Below, piece after piece: positions 54,036 through 62,726 of a stretch of 64,000 bases of DNA (its first letter is position 1; every line of letters starts with the position of its first letter). The DNA comes from Hoyosella altamirensis. Its GTDB lineage: Bacteria; Actinomycetota; Actinomycetes; Mycobacteriales; Mycobacteriaceae. A program made the translations under genes and the position numbers. The notes beneath the pieces were generated by a model. The model was not told the DNA's origin. It saw only the letters and a list, made by a program, of their open reading frames with translations, and ran no database searches. The stretch lies in the NCBI RefSeq assembly GCF_014191505.1, contig NZ_JACHWS010000003.1, positions 992,001 to 1,056,000 on the forward strand. The letters are read 5' to 3'.

Positions 54036-55427
54036 TCAATCGGGCAGCCATGCGCCGTGCAGCCCGGAGGGGACCCTTAGGGGCATCCGCACTCGGCACA
54101 AGGGCCCAGATGACGGATCCTCAACCGGCAGGATGACGAACCACGAGGTCATGTCGTCACGGTCGGTGCCGATCATTCCCCAATAGTCTCGTTCGGCGCC
54201 GGGCATGTATATGGGCTCACCGACAGCCAGCGAACCAGCCCGCCACTCCGTCTCGGAACCTGCGTGCATGTCGAAGAAAAGGAGGCTGTCGAAGATGCCC
54301 TCGCGTCCCGTATGCACACCAAGTGTGGCAGCGTACCGGTGGTCACCGCAGGTCTGCCGATCGTCGATGCGCGGAAACTCGACATTGCGGTCGCTGACGA
54401 CAGTACGACTGATCGTCCCTTTATCTGGATCGAGGACAGCACGCACCATAGCCCCGCGCGGCTCATGCTCTTGAGCAGTGAACCCGCCGGGAAAGGACCA
54501 TTCCGCATAGTCGACCGCGACCTTGCCATCAGCCATGTCGAACGCATTCGCGAAGTGCCAGACCCAGAACGCTTCCGTGCTGCACCATCGCACTTTTCCG
54601 CCGTCGCGCGGGATGAGCGCGATCCGCACTCCTGCGTCCGGCCGCCAGTCCAGAACTGAACCACCACGCAGTAGCGCCTCGATATCGAAGACCAGCGGAC
54701 ACAGGAACAGCACGATGTAGCGGCGTGTGAGAGCCATGTCGTGAATCATCAACGGGACGTCCACGCCGTCCACCACGGTCGGCGGTCTCGTGACAGACCC
54801 GTCCGCCGCCACCACCGACCACGTCAGATAGGGCGCCTCCAACAGATAGTTGAACAACACCATTTCGCCCGTCACCGGGTCGATTTTCGGGTGCGCCGTG
54901 CTGCCAATGGGCATTGCGCCGGAGCACGAGTCCGGCCCTAAAGTGCTCAGGTCGGAGGGATCGAGACGGTAAGGCTGGGCAGCCTCCGCCATCGCCAGGA
55001 GGCGCCCGCCGTGGCGAACAACGTTGATGTCAGGGAGGTCCCGCGCCTTCCCTGCAAGCTCTGGACCCACTTCGTCGGCGCTGGGCGTGTAAGGATCCAT
55101 AACCCCCGCCCAGATCGCAAGGCCCGCTTCCTCTTCCGCGACGACCATCGGGGTGCGCACGAACCGGTTCGAATAGCTGACGGCGCCATCCCTGATGCCG
55201 ATGCGGTGGACCATTGCGTCGCCGTCAATCGGATAGACGTAGGTGCCAATCGGATCGAACCGCGGGTTAGGCCCGTTCCGCAGGTACTCGCCTGAAAGGT
55301 CTTCGGGCAGTTCGCCTTCGACGTGAAGACCGTGGACGTCCACCTCGTCCCGCTGCGGTGTGAAGACGCCGGAAAGGTGCGTGTGGTGAACCATGTCGAC
55401 GGCCGCGGGCTTCTCCGTTGTGCTCAT
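54036..55427 (-). CDS. Carotenoid oxygenase (carotenoid cleavage dioxygenase)
   Basis: A 463-residue non-haem iron(II) dioxygenase that cleaves double bonds of carotenoids, apocarotenoids or stilbenoids. The four iron-binding histidines lie in STAHPKID, LMIHDMALT, WVWHFANAFD and the C-terminal GLHGAWLP. LRNGPNPRFDP near the N terminus is the family signature. GGAG precedes the ATG by six bases. Substrate is not determinable; M. tuberculosis CCO homologues act on several. No carotenoid synthesis gene is in the window. Confidence 0.92.
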   Translation of the reverse strand: MSTTEKPAAVDMVHHTHLSGVFTPQRDEVDVHGLHVEGELPEDLSGEYLRNGPNPRFDPIGTYVYPIDGDAMVHRIGIRDGAVSYSNRFVRTPMVVAEEEAGLAIWAGVMDPYTPSADEVGPELAGKARDLPDINVVRHGGRLLAMAEAAQPYRLDPSDLSTLGPDSCSGAMPIGSTAHPKIDPVTGEMVLFNYLLEAPYLTWSVVAADGSVTRPPTVVDGVDVPLMIHDMALTRRYIVLFLCPLVFDIEALLRGGSVLDWRPDAGVRIALIPRDGGKVRWCSTEAFWVWHFANAFDMADGKVAVDYAEWSFPGGFTAQEHEPRGAMVRAVLDPDKGTISRTVVSDRNVEFPRIDDRQTCGDHRYAATLGVHTGREGIFDSLLFFDMHAGSETEWRAGSLAVGEPIYMPGAERDYWGMIGTDRDDMTSWFVILPVEDPSSGPLCRVRMPLRVPSGLHGAWLPD

Positions 55428-55639
55428 CGGCTACTCCAGCTTGGACGCAAAGTGAGATACAACACACAGCATGCGCTGTGCGCGAACGTTCTGCAACGCG
55501 TTGTCACTTATTTGGCCGGGGGTTGGAACCCTTTTTCTGGACCGCGTACGAACTGTACATTTCTGAGGCAGATCTGTACCGATGGTACGTGCGTGTAATC
55601 CGGTACCTATCGTGCGGAACATTCTCGCTTCATACGAGA

Positions 55640-55678
55640 AAGGAGCCTGACCTCCGTCTAGCGAAGGTCAGGCTCCTT
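55640..55678. terminator. Hairpin terminator after fadB
   Basis: Perfect 14-base arms AAGGAGCCTGACCT (55640-55653) and its complement (55665-55678) lie 23 bases beyond the fadB stop. The remaining space up to the carotenoid oxygenase start (55428-55639) is AT-richer and must hold that gene's promoter; GGTAC repeats occur near 55580 and 55600. Confidence 0.85.
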
Positions 55679-55700
55679 GATTCGCGCTACTGGGGATCGG

Positions 55701-57860
55701 CTACTTAGAGACGATCTCCTTCAGGCGGGGGTGCGGGGTGAAGCGATCGCCGTACTTTGCGGCGAGCTCCTCCGAGCGCTTGATGAAGCCGTCAACGCCA
55801 CCCTCGTAACCCTTGATGAACTGGATGACACCACCGGTCCAGGCGGGGAAGCCGATGCCAAAGATCGAACCGATGTTGGCGTCTGCCTGCGTCATCAGGA
55901 CGCCCTCGTCGAAGCACTTCACTGTCTCGAGCGCCTCAGCGAACATCATGCGCTCGCTCAGATCCTTGAGCGGGACTTCAAGTTCTGGCGACGACTTGAA
56001 CGTCTCGCGGAGACCCGGCCAGATGCCGGTCCGCTTGCCATCCGCATAGTCATAGAAGCCAGCGCCGCCGGACTTGCCAGTGCGCTCGAACTCGCCGATC
56101 ATCTTGTCGATGACCCGGCCGGATGCGATCGCAGCGTCGTCGATCTCTTTACCCTCAGCCTTGGCGGCCTCCAGGGTCTCGTTGAAGATCTTCTGCATCG
56201 TCTGGAAGTTCAGCTCATCGGACAGCTGCAACGGTGCAGCCGGGTAACCGGCCTGCAGCCCTGCCTGCTCGATCGTTGCCGGCTCGATGCCCTCTTCAAG
56301 CATCTTGATGGCTTCGTTGATGAACATACCGATGACGCGAGAAGTGAAGAAGCCGCGGCTGTCGTTCACCACGATCGGGGTCTTCTTGATCGCGAGGGTG
56401 TAGTCAAACACGCGGGCCAGCGCCTCGTCTGACGTCTTTTCACCCTTGATGATCTCGACCAGCGGCATCTTGTCCACGGGAGAGAAGAAGTGGATGCCGA
56501 TGAAGTCTTCCTGACGCTTCACACCCTGGGCCAGGCCCGTGATCGGAAGTGTCGACGTGTTGGATCCGAGGACGGCGTCCGAATCGACGATGTCCTCGAT
56601 TTCCTGGAAGACCTTGTTCTTCAGATCAGGGTTCTCGAACACGGCTTCGATGACGAAGTCGACGCCAGCGAAGTCGGCCGCATCAGCACTGGGCTTGATC
56701 CGGTCCAGCAGCACCTTCGACTTCTCTTCGGTGGTCTTGCCGCGGGAAAGCGCCTTAGCCTCAATCGCTTCGGAGTACGCCTTGCCCTTTTCTGCGGCTT
56801 CGATGGTGACGTCCTTGAGGACGACATCCATACCGGCCTTGGCGGAAACGTAAGCGATACCTGCACCCATCATGCCGGCACCGATAACACCGACCTTCTT
56901 GATCTCACGCCGCTCGATACCATCTGGACGCGAACGACCATTGTTGATGGCTTGCAGGTCGAAGAAGAAAGCCTGCGTCATGTTCTTCGCGACCTGACCG
57001 GTCGCAAGTTCGACGAAGTAGCGGTGCTCGATCTTCGCCGCGTTGTCGATATCGACCTGTGAGCCCTCGACTGCCGCTGCCATGATCGCGCGCGGAGCAG
57101 GCATCGGGGCACCCTTGATCTGCTTGCGCAGGTTCGCGGGGAACGCCGGGAGCATCTGCGCGAACTTCGGGTTCGACGGGGTGCCGCCGGGGATCCGGAA
57201 GCCCTTGACGTCCCACGGCTGCTGCGCCTCAGGGTTGGCCTTGATCCAGGCCTTCGCAGCCGGCACCAGCTCGTCGATGGAATCGACGAGTTCGTTGACG
57301 AGGCCGATCTCTTTTGCTTTCTCCGGACGGTGACGCTGCCCCTGCAGGAGCACCTGCATCAGCGCGTTCTGCAGGCCGAGCAGCCGAACAGTGCGGACGA
57401 TGCCGCCGCCACCTGGCAGCAGACCGAGCGACACCTCAGGCAGACCGATCTGCGAGCCCTTGACGTTGGCCGCGATGCGGTGGTGCGTGGCGAGTGCCAG
57501 CTCCAGGCCGCCACCGAGTGCCGCGCCGTTGATCGCCGCAACTACTGGCTTGCCGAGAGTTTCGAGTGCGCGGAAGCCTTTCGCCAGGTCAGCAACCTGG
57601 TTGTAGACCTTCTCGGCGTCCTCTGGCTGCACCTTGATCAGGTCGTCAAGGTTGCCGCCCGCGAAGAACGTCTTCTTGGCAGAGGTCAGCACAACACCGG
57701 TGATGTTGTCCTTCTCTGCGACAAGGCGCTCAACGGTCTCCTGGAAGGAGCGGCCGAAGAGCTCGTTCATCGTGTTGGCGCCCTGGGTGGGGTCATCCAT
57801 GGTGAGCGTGACGATGCCGTCGCCGTCCTGCTCCCACGCAATCATGTTGGTTTCACTCAT
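55701..57860 (-). CDS. fadB: Fatty acid oxidation complex alpha subunit FadB
   Basis: A 719-residue bifunctional enoyl-CoA hydratase/3-hydroxyacyl-CoA dehydrogenase for beta-oxidation. The N-terminal crotonase domain has AAINGAALGGGLELALA and LPEVSLGLLPGGGG; the catalytic Glu pair falls there. The dehydrogenase Rossmann motif is VGVIGAGMMGAGIA (about residue 315), with the catalytic His in FIGIHFFSPVDKMPLVE. Length matches M. tuberculosis FadB (Rv0860). It is 39 bases after fadA, forming the trifunctional complex operon. Confidence 0.96.
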   Translation of the reverse strand: MSETNMIAWEQDGDGIVTLTMDDPTQGANTMNELFGRSFQETVERLVAEKDNITGVVLTSAKKTFFAGGNLDDLIKVQPEDAEKVYNQVADLAKGFRALETLGKPVVAAINGAALGGGLELALATHHRIAANVKGSQIGLPEVSLGLLPGGGGIVRTVRLLGLQNALMQVLLQGQRHRPEKAKEIGLVNELVDSIDELVPAAKAWIKANPEAQQPWDVKGFRIPGGTPSNPKFAQMLPAFPANLRKQIKGAPMPAPRAIMAAAVEGSQVDIDNAAKIEHRYFVELATGQVAKNMTQAFFFDLQAINNGRSRPDGIERREIKKVGVIGAGMMGAGIAYVSAKAGMDVVLKDVTIEAAEKGKAYSEAIEAKALSRGKTTEEKSKVLLDRIKPSADAADFAGVDFVIEAVFENPDLKNKVFQEIEDIVDSDAVLGSNTSTLPITGLAQGVKRQEDFIGIHFFSPVDKMPLVEIIKGEKTSDEALARVFDYTLAIKKTPIVVNDSRGFFTSRVIGMFINEAIKMLEEGIEPATIEQAGLQAGYPAAPLQLSDELNFQTMQKIFNETLEAAKAEGKEIDDAAIASGRVIDKMIGEFERTGKSGGAGFYDYADGKRTGIWPGLRETFKSSPELEVPLKDLSERMMFAEALETVKCFDEGVLMTQADANIGSIFGIGFPAWTGGVIQFIKGYEGGVDGFIKRSEELAAKYGDRFTPHPRLKEIVSK

Positions 57861-57899
57861 CGTGATTACTTGCCTTTCGAGGAAATTCCGGGGATCAGG

Positions 57900-59120
57900 T
57901 CAGACGCGTTCGATGATGGTCGCGACACCCATGCCGCCACCGATGCAAAGGGTGACGAGCGCACGGCGAGCGTCACGACGCTCAAGTTCGTCGACCATGG
58001 TGCCGAGGACCATCGCACCGGTCGCACCGAGCGGGTGGCCCATTGCGATCGCGCCACCGTTGACGTTGAGCTTCTCGTCCGGAATCTTCAGGTCCTTCTG
58101 GTACTTCAGAACAACCGAGGCGAACGCTTCGTTGATCTCGAACAGATCAATATCGTCGGCGGTCAGGCCAGCGTTAGCCAGCGCCTTCTCCGATGCCGGG
58201 GTCGGCCCGGTGAGCATGATCGTCGAGTCGGCGCCACTTGTGGCCGTCGCAACGATGCGTGCACGCGGGGTAAGGCCGAGGTCCTTGCCTGCCTGCTCAG
58301 TTCCGAGGAGGACGAGAGCAGCACCGTCGACGATGCCGGACGAGTTACCGCCGTGATGCACGTGGTTGATCTTCTCGACCTGGTGGAACTTCTGCAGCGC
58401 GACAGCGTTGAAGCCGCCCATTTCACCCATGCCAGCAAACGATGGCTTGAGCCCAGCGAGGTTCTCGGCTGTTGTGCCGGGACGCATGTGCTCGTCGTGG
58501 TCGAGGATGGTGAGACCGTTCTGGTCCTTCACCGGCACGACCGACTTGGCAAAGTAGCCCCCTGACCAGGCCTTAGCGGCGAGGTCCTGTGAGCGCACCG
58601 CGTAGGCGTCGACGTCGTCGCGGCTGAAGCCCTCGAGTGTCGCAATGAGGTCCGCGCTGATGCCCTGAGGAACGAAGTAGGTGTCGAATGAGGTCGCGGG
58701 GTCCATGGCCCACGCGCCGCCGTCCGATGCCATCGGGACGCGGGACATCGACTCGATGCCGCCCGCGACAACCATTTCGTCCCAGCCGGAACGGACCTTC
58801 TGAGCAGCCATGTTGACGGCCTCGAGGCCCGAGGCGCAGAAGCGGTTGATCTGCACCCCTCCGACGGTGTCAGGCATGCCCGCGGTGAGCACCGCGGTAC
58901 GCGCGATGTCCGCGCCCTGGTCACCGACTGGTGTTACGCAGCCGAGAATGAGGTCGGAAATGCGGCTCTCATCGAGATCCGGGAACCGGCGGCGCAGCTC
59001 ATCGATCAAGCCAACCACGAGCGAGATCGGCTTGACGCTGTGGAGCGAGCCGTTCGCCTTTCCTTTGCCACGGGGCGTGCGAATTGCCTCGTAGATGAAT
59101 GCCTCGCTGTTTGTGGTCAC
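57900..59120 (-). CDS. fadA: Acetyl-CoA C-acyltransferase (thiolase) FadA
   Basis: A 406-residue thiolase, the beta subunit of the complex with FadB. The nucleophilic cysteine lies in [12 protein letters not shown] (about residue 92); [16 protein letters not shown] holds a catalytic His and CIGGGMGVA the second Cys. The GTG at 59120 is chosen from homology and AAAGGAAG upstream; a frame to 59219 would overlap the divergent dapC promoter. Confidence 0.95.
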   Translation of the reverse strand: MTTNSEAFIYEAIRTPRGKGKANGSLHSVKPISLVVGLIDELRRRFPDLDESRISDLILGCVTPVGDQGADIARTAVLTAGMPDTVGGVQINRFCASGLEAVNMAAQKVRSGWDEMVVAGGIESMSRVPMASDGGAWAMDPATSFDTYFVPQGISADLIATLEGFSRDDVDAYAVRSQDLAAKAWSGGYFAKSVVPVKDQNGLTILDHDEHMRPGTTAENLAGLKPSFAGMGEMGGFNAVALQKFHQVEKINHVHHGGNSSGIVDGAALVLLGTEQAGKDLGLTPRARIVATATSGADSTIMLTGPTPASEKALANAGLTADDIDLFEINEAFASVVLKYQKDLKIPDEKLNVNGGAIAMGHPLGATGAMVLGTMVDELERRDARRALVTLCIGGGMGVATIIERV

Positions 59121-59194
59121 GAGTGCATCTTCCTTTCTATTGCGATGGTTCCCGCACCCCTGTCCAGGGTGGAGATTCCGGTTACAGTGTCTGG

Positions 59195-60397
59195 ATGCTG
59201 GTGCCCCGTCTTGAACCATTCCGGACGACGATCTTCGCCGAAATGACCGAATTGGCTGTAAGTCATAATGCCATCAATCTGGGGCAGGGATTCCCCGATG
59301 AAGACGGGCCAGCTGAGCTTCTGAGCGCGGCGTGTGACGCGATCAAAGGTGGTTTCAATCAGTACCCGCCGGGCGCAGGTGTTCCGGCCTTGCGGGAAGC
59401 CATTTCTGCAGACCGTGAGGGACGTTACGGCACTGTCTATGACCCGGACGGCGAGGTTCTGGTCACCGTCGGCGCCACCGAAGCCCTCACCGCGTCCCTG
59501 CTTGCTCTCGTCGAGCGTGGCGACGAGGTTGTGCTGATCGAGCCGTACTACGACTCTTACGCCGCGGCCGTGGCACTGGCGGGAGCCCGGCACCGCAGTG
59601 CCAGACTCGTGCCCGACGGACGCGGCTTCACGCTCGACCTTGATTCGCTGCGCGACGCCGTCACCCGGGAGACGAAAGTCCTGGTGGTGAACTCGCCGCA
59701 TAACCCGACGGGCACGGTGCTCACCGCATCCGACCTTGCGGCGATCGCGGAAATCGCGATTGACAACGACCTCATCGTCGTCACCGATGAGGTGTACGAG
59801 CACCTGTTGTTCGACGGCCGGGTGCATACGCCGCTCGCCAGCCTGCCGGGGATGCGCGAACGCACCCTCGCCGTGTCCAGCGCCGGCAAGACCTTCAGCG
59901 TCACTGGGTGGAAAATCGGCTGGGTATGCGGGCCCCGCGACCTTGTCAGCGCGGTGCGCGCGGCCAAGCAATTTCTCACGTTCGTTGGCGGTGGGCCGTT
60001 CCAGCCAGCCGTGGCGACCGCGCTGCGCACGCAGCTCCCCTGGGTGGCCCAGCTCCGGGCCACGCTGCAGGGAAAACGTGACTTTCTCGCCCGCTCGCTC
60101 AGCGAGGCGGGGCTCGTTCCGCACACCAGCGACGGTACCTACTTCATCTGCGCAGATCCACGTCCGCTCGGGTATACCGATGCGGCCACGTTCTGCCGAA
60201 CACTGCCCCGCAGCATCGGCGTTGCCGCGGTGCCGGTCAGTGCCTTTACTGACGCTGACGACAGCGCAAGCTGGAAGCACCTGGTGCGGTTTGCTTTCTG
60301 CAAACAGCACCAGGTCCTTGATGAAGCCGCGAAGCGCTTGGCACGCCTCGCGGAGGGTCCGGCTAGTCACTCGGGCGTCGCCTCAGAGATTCAGTGA
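59195..60397 (+). CDS. dapC: N-succinyldiaminopimelate aminotransferase DapC
   Basis: A 400-residue class I PLP aminotransferase that makes N-succinyl-LL-diaminopimelate in the lysine/peptidoglycan pathway. Typical features are [25 protein letters not shown], and the PLP lysine in [17 protein letters not shown], with the C-terminal Arg in [11 protein letters not shown] 59195 is chosen: TACAGT lies 6 bases upstream (leaderless), and the mycobacterial protein (Rv0858c) begins at the same point. It is divergent from fadA, 74 bases apart. Confidence 0.92.
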   Translation: MLVPRLEPFRTTIFAEMTELAVSHNAINLGQGFPDEDGPAELLSAACDAIKGGFNQYPPGAGVPALREAISADREGRYGTVYDPDGEVLVTVGATEALTASLLALVERGDEVVLIEPYYDSYAAAVALAGARHRSARLVPDGRGFTLDLDSLRDAVTRETKVLVVNSPHNPTGTVLTASDLAAIAEIAIDNDLIVVTDEVYEHLLFDGRVHTPLASLPGMRERTLAVSSAGKTFSVTGWKIGWVCGPRDLVSAVRAAKQFLTFVGGGPFQPAVATALRTQLPWVAQLRATLQGKRDFLARSLSEAGLVPHTSDGTYFICADPRPLGYTDAATFCRTLPRSIGVAAVPVSAFTDADDSASWKHLVRFAFCKQHQVLDEAAKRLARLAEGPASHSGVASEIQ

Positions 60398-61525
60398 GCG
60401 GCCGATGATTTCCTTCATGATCTCGGTCGTCCCGCCGTAAATGGTCTGGACGCGAGAATCGAGGAACGCCTTCGCGATCGGGTATTCACGCATGTAGCCG
60501 TAGCCGCCGTGCAGCTGGACGCAGCGATCGATGAGCTTGGTCTGCAGTTCGGTAGACCACCACTTGATCATGGCGGCGTCCTGAACGGTCAGCGTCTTCT
60601 CGTTCAGCATTTCAATGAACTTGTCGACAGCGAGACGGACCATCCGTGTCTCAGTGGCAAGTTCGGCGAGCACAAAACGAGTGTTCTGGAACGCGCCGAT
60701 GTTCCGGCCGAACGCCTTACGGTCGCGGCAGTACTCGATCGTCATGTCGAGGCAGCTTTCCATCGCGGCAGCAGCCACAACGGCGATGGAGAGACGTTCC
60801 TGGGGAAGGTTCTTCATCAGGTAGATAAAGCCCATGCCTTCTTCACCGAGAAGGTTCTCCGCCGGCACTCGCACATTGTTGAAGTGCAGCTCTGCGGTGT
60901 CCTGAGCTTTCAGGCCCACCTTGTCGAGGTTCCGTCCGCGCTCAAAGCCCTCCATGCCGCGCTCGACGACGAAGAGACTGAAGCCTTGCGCACCAGCGTC
61001 CGGGTTCGTTTTGGCCACCACGATGACGAGATCAGCGTTGATCCCGTTCGTGATGAACGTCTTCGATCCATTAAGAATCCAGTCGTTGCCGTCTTTCTTG
61101 GCATTCGTCTTGATGCCCTGCAAGTCCGAACCGGTGCCCGGCTCGGTCATCGCGATAGCGGTGATGATCTCACCGGACACGAAACCAGGCAGCCAGCGCT
61201 GCTTCTGTTCTTCGTTCGCAAGTTCCGTCAGATATGGCTGAACAACGTCGTTGTGCAGCATGAAACCCACGCCGCTGTACCCGCCGCGGGTACATTCCTC
61301 CGACACAATCGCGTTGAAACGGAAGTCTGGATCGCCACCGCCCCCATACTTCTCCTCGACAGCGGTGCCGAGGAAGCCGAGCTTGCCCGCTTCCACCCAC
61401 AGATCCCGTGGGACGATTTCGTCCTTTTCCCACTGCTCATGGTGCGGTGCGACGTGCTCTTTCAGGAATGCCCGAAACGAATCACGGAACATGATCTGTT
61501 CGGGGGTGAAGAGGGAGCGTTCCAC
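60383..61525 (-). CDS. Acyl-CoA dehydrogenase
   Basis: A 380-residue FAD-dependent acyl-CoA dehydrogenase for the first step of beta-oxidation. AIAMTEPGTGSDLQG is the FAD/substrate signature, and QLHGGYGYMREYPIAK is the C-terminal signature. Where medium-chain enzymes have the catalytic Glu (YEGT), this reads IYGGTTEIM; the Glu in LPQERLSIA, on the helix used by long-chain and isovaleryl enzymes, is the likely base. GTG start after AAGGAG. Its end overlaps dapC tail-to-tail by 15 bases; the divergent AraC gene may control it. Confidence 0.92.
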   Translation of the reverse strand: MERSLFTPEQIMFRDSFRAFLKEHVAPHHEQWEKDEIVPRDLWVEAGKLGFLGTAVEEKYGGGGDPDFRFNAIVSEECTRGGYSGVGFMLHNDVVQPYLTELANEEQKQRWLPGFVSGEIITAIAMTEPGTGSDLQGIKTNAKKDGNDWILNGSKTFITNGINADLVIVVAKTNPDAGAQGFSLFVVERGMEGFERGRNLDKVGLKAQDTAELHFNNVRVPAENLLGEEGMGFIYLMKNLPQERLSIAVVAAAAMESCLDMTIEYCRDRKAFGRNIGAFQNTRFVLAELATETRMVRLAVDKFIEMLNEKTLTVQDAAMIKWWSTELQTKLIDRCVQLHGGYGYMREYPIAKAFLDSRVQTIYGGTTEIMKEIIGRSLNL

Positions 61526-61682
61526 GCTGAAGATCTCCTTCGATACGGTTCAGACCATACGGCCGTCGGCTGTAACAGTACGTCGCGGGTATGACAAATT
61601 CGAGGACCAAGCCGTGCGAAGTCTATGACCGAAACGATCACATAGAGTGGGGTGTGACCATTTCGCTCACGAGTTGCACCCC

Positions 61683-62726
61683 ATGATGAAACGGCCTATA
61701 CCCACTGACTACGTCGCCCGCACCATCCGCGCCGCGGATCGGCGCGGTATCGACCTGGAACCGGCATTGCGCGCGGCAGGCATACGCCCTGCTCTCCTGA
61801 CGGATCCCGACTCCAGGGTCACACCCGAGCAGGCGACCGCCTTCACGCAGGCCGTGTGGACCATCACCGGTGATGAACTCGGCGGACTGGGAGCCGCACC
61901 CGTCCCGCGAGGCTCGTTTCGCCTGGTCACGTTCGCGCTCATTCACGCTCCAGACCTTGAGCACGCGCTGAAGCGCATGATGTCATCGCTGCCCGCGCTG
62001 CCCGCGATGACACCTATCGACTTCCGCTTTCACAGCGAGCCGGGTGAGTCAGGCACGCTGGTCCTCGACCTGCGGGGCCGCGCCCCAGACCAGGTCACCC
62101 AGCTGCTGATCGAACTGGCTTTCCTGCTGATACACCGTTTCTCGAGCTGGCTCATCGGCCGTGCGATCACGCCATTGAGTGTCAGCCTGCCGCACAGCGC
62201 ACCTGAAGACTTCGAGCCGCGGTTCTACCGCAATCTCTACGGCGTCGCGCCCCACTTCAGCGCACCAGCAGCCACGATCCTCTTTGATCGCGAGACGCTG
62301 CAGTCCCCCGTCGTGCAGACCGAAAACACTCTGCGGGAATTCCTGCGCAACTCCCCCGCGGTGCTGTTCAGCGAACCGACGGGCAAGACACCGCTGACCA
62401 CGAAGGTCCGAAGAATGCTGGAGCGGGGTGTTGCGGGAGGAATCCCCGATGCCACGACGATCGCGGAGCGGTTGTCAATGAGTGAATCCCACCTCCGCCG
62501 CCTGCTGCGAGCCGAGGGAACGTCGGTTAACCAGCTGCGCCAGGAGGTGCTGTGCGATGCCGCACTGCTGCGGCTGCGACGCGGCGACTCCACGAATCAG
62601 ATATCGGCCGCGCTCGGCTTCTCCGAACCAAGCGCGTTCCGGCGTGCGTTCAAACGCTGGACCGGGAACAGTCCCGGCACGTTCCGCGGCGCGCCAGAGC
62701 GCACTAGCGCCCCCGCTGGCTCCTGA
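61683..62726 (+). CDS. AraC-family transcriptional regulator
   Basis: A regulator of about 347 residues beginning at one of two adjacent ATGs (61683/61686). The N-terminal about 190 residues fit the 'arabinose-binding/AraC N' ligand domain found in fatty-acid-linked regulators of actinobacteria. The C-terminal HTH pair (about 255-340) has TIAERLSMSESHLRRLLRAEG and ISAALGFSEPSAFRRAFKRW. It is divergent from the acyl-CoA dehydrogenase gene across 157 bases and is a probable activator of it. Confidence 0.87.
   Translation: MMKRPIPTDYVARTIRAADRRGIDLEPALRAAGIRPALLTDPDSRVTPEQATAFTQAVWTITGDELGGLGAAPVPRGSFRLVTFALIHAPDLEHALKRMMSSLPALPAMTPIDFRFHSEPGESGTLVLDLRGRAPDQVTQLLIELAFLLIHRFSSWLIGRAITPLSVSLPHSAPEDFEPRFYRNLYGVAPHFSAPAATILFDRETLQSPVVQTENTLREFLRNSPAVLFSEPTGKTPLTTKVRRMLERGVAGGIPDATTIAERLSMSESHLRRLLRAEGTSVNQLRQEVLCDAALLRLRRGDSTNQISAALGFSEPSAFRRAFKRWTGNSPGTFRGAPERTSAPAGS

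Noticed and set aside
57330-58565. A 411-codon plus-strand frame opposite fadA/fadB
   Set aside because: It is a mirror of two certain genes; its composition is typical of antisense frames in high-GC DNA.
59117-60370. A 417-codon minus-strand frame opposite dapC
   Set aside because: dapC is certain from PLP and substrate motifs; this frame has no recognisable domain.
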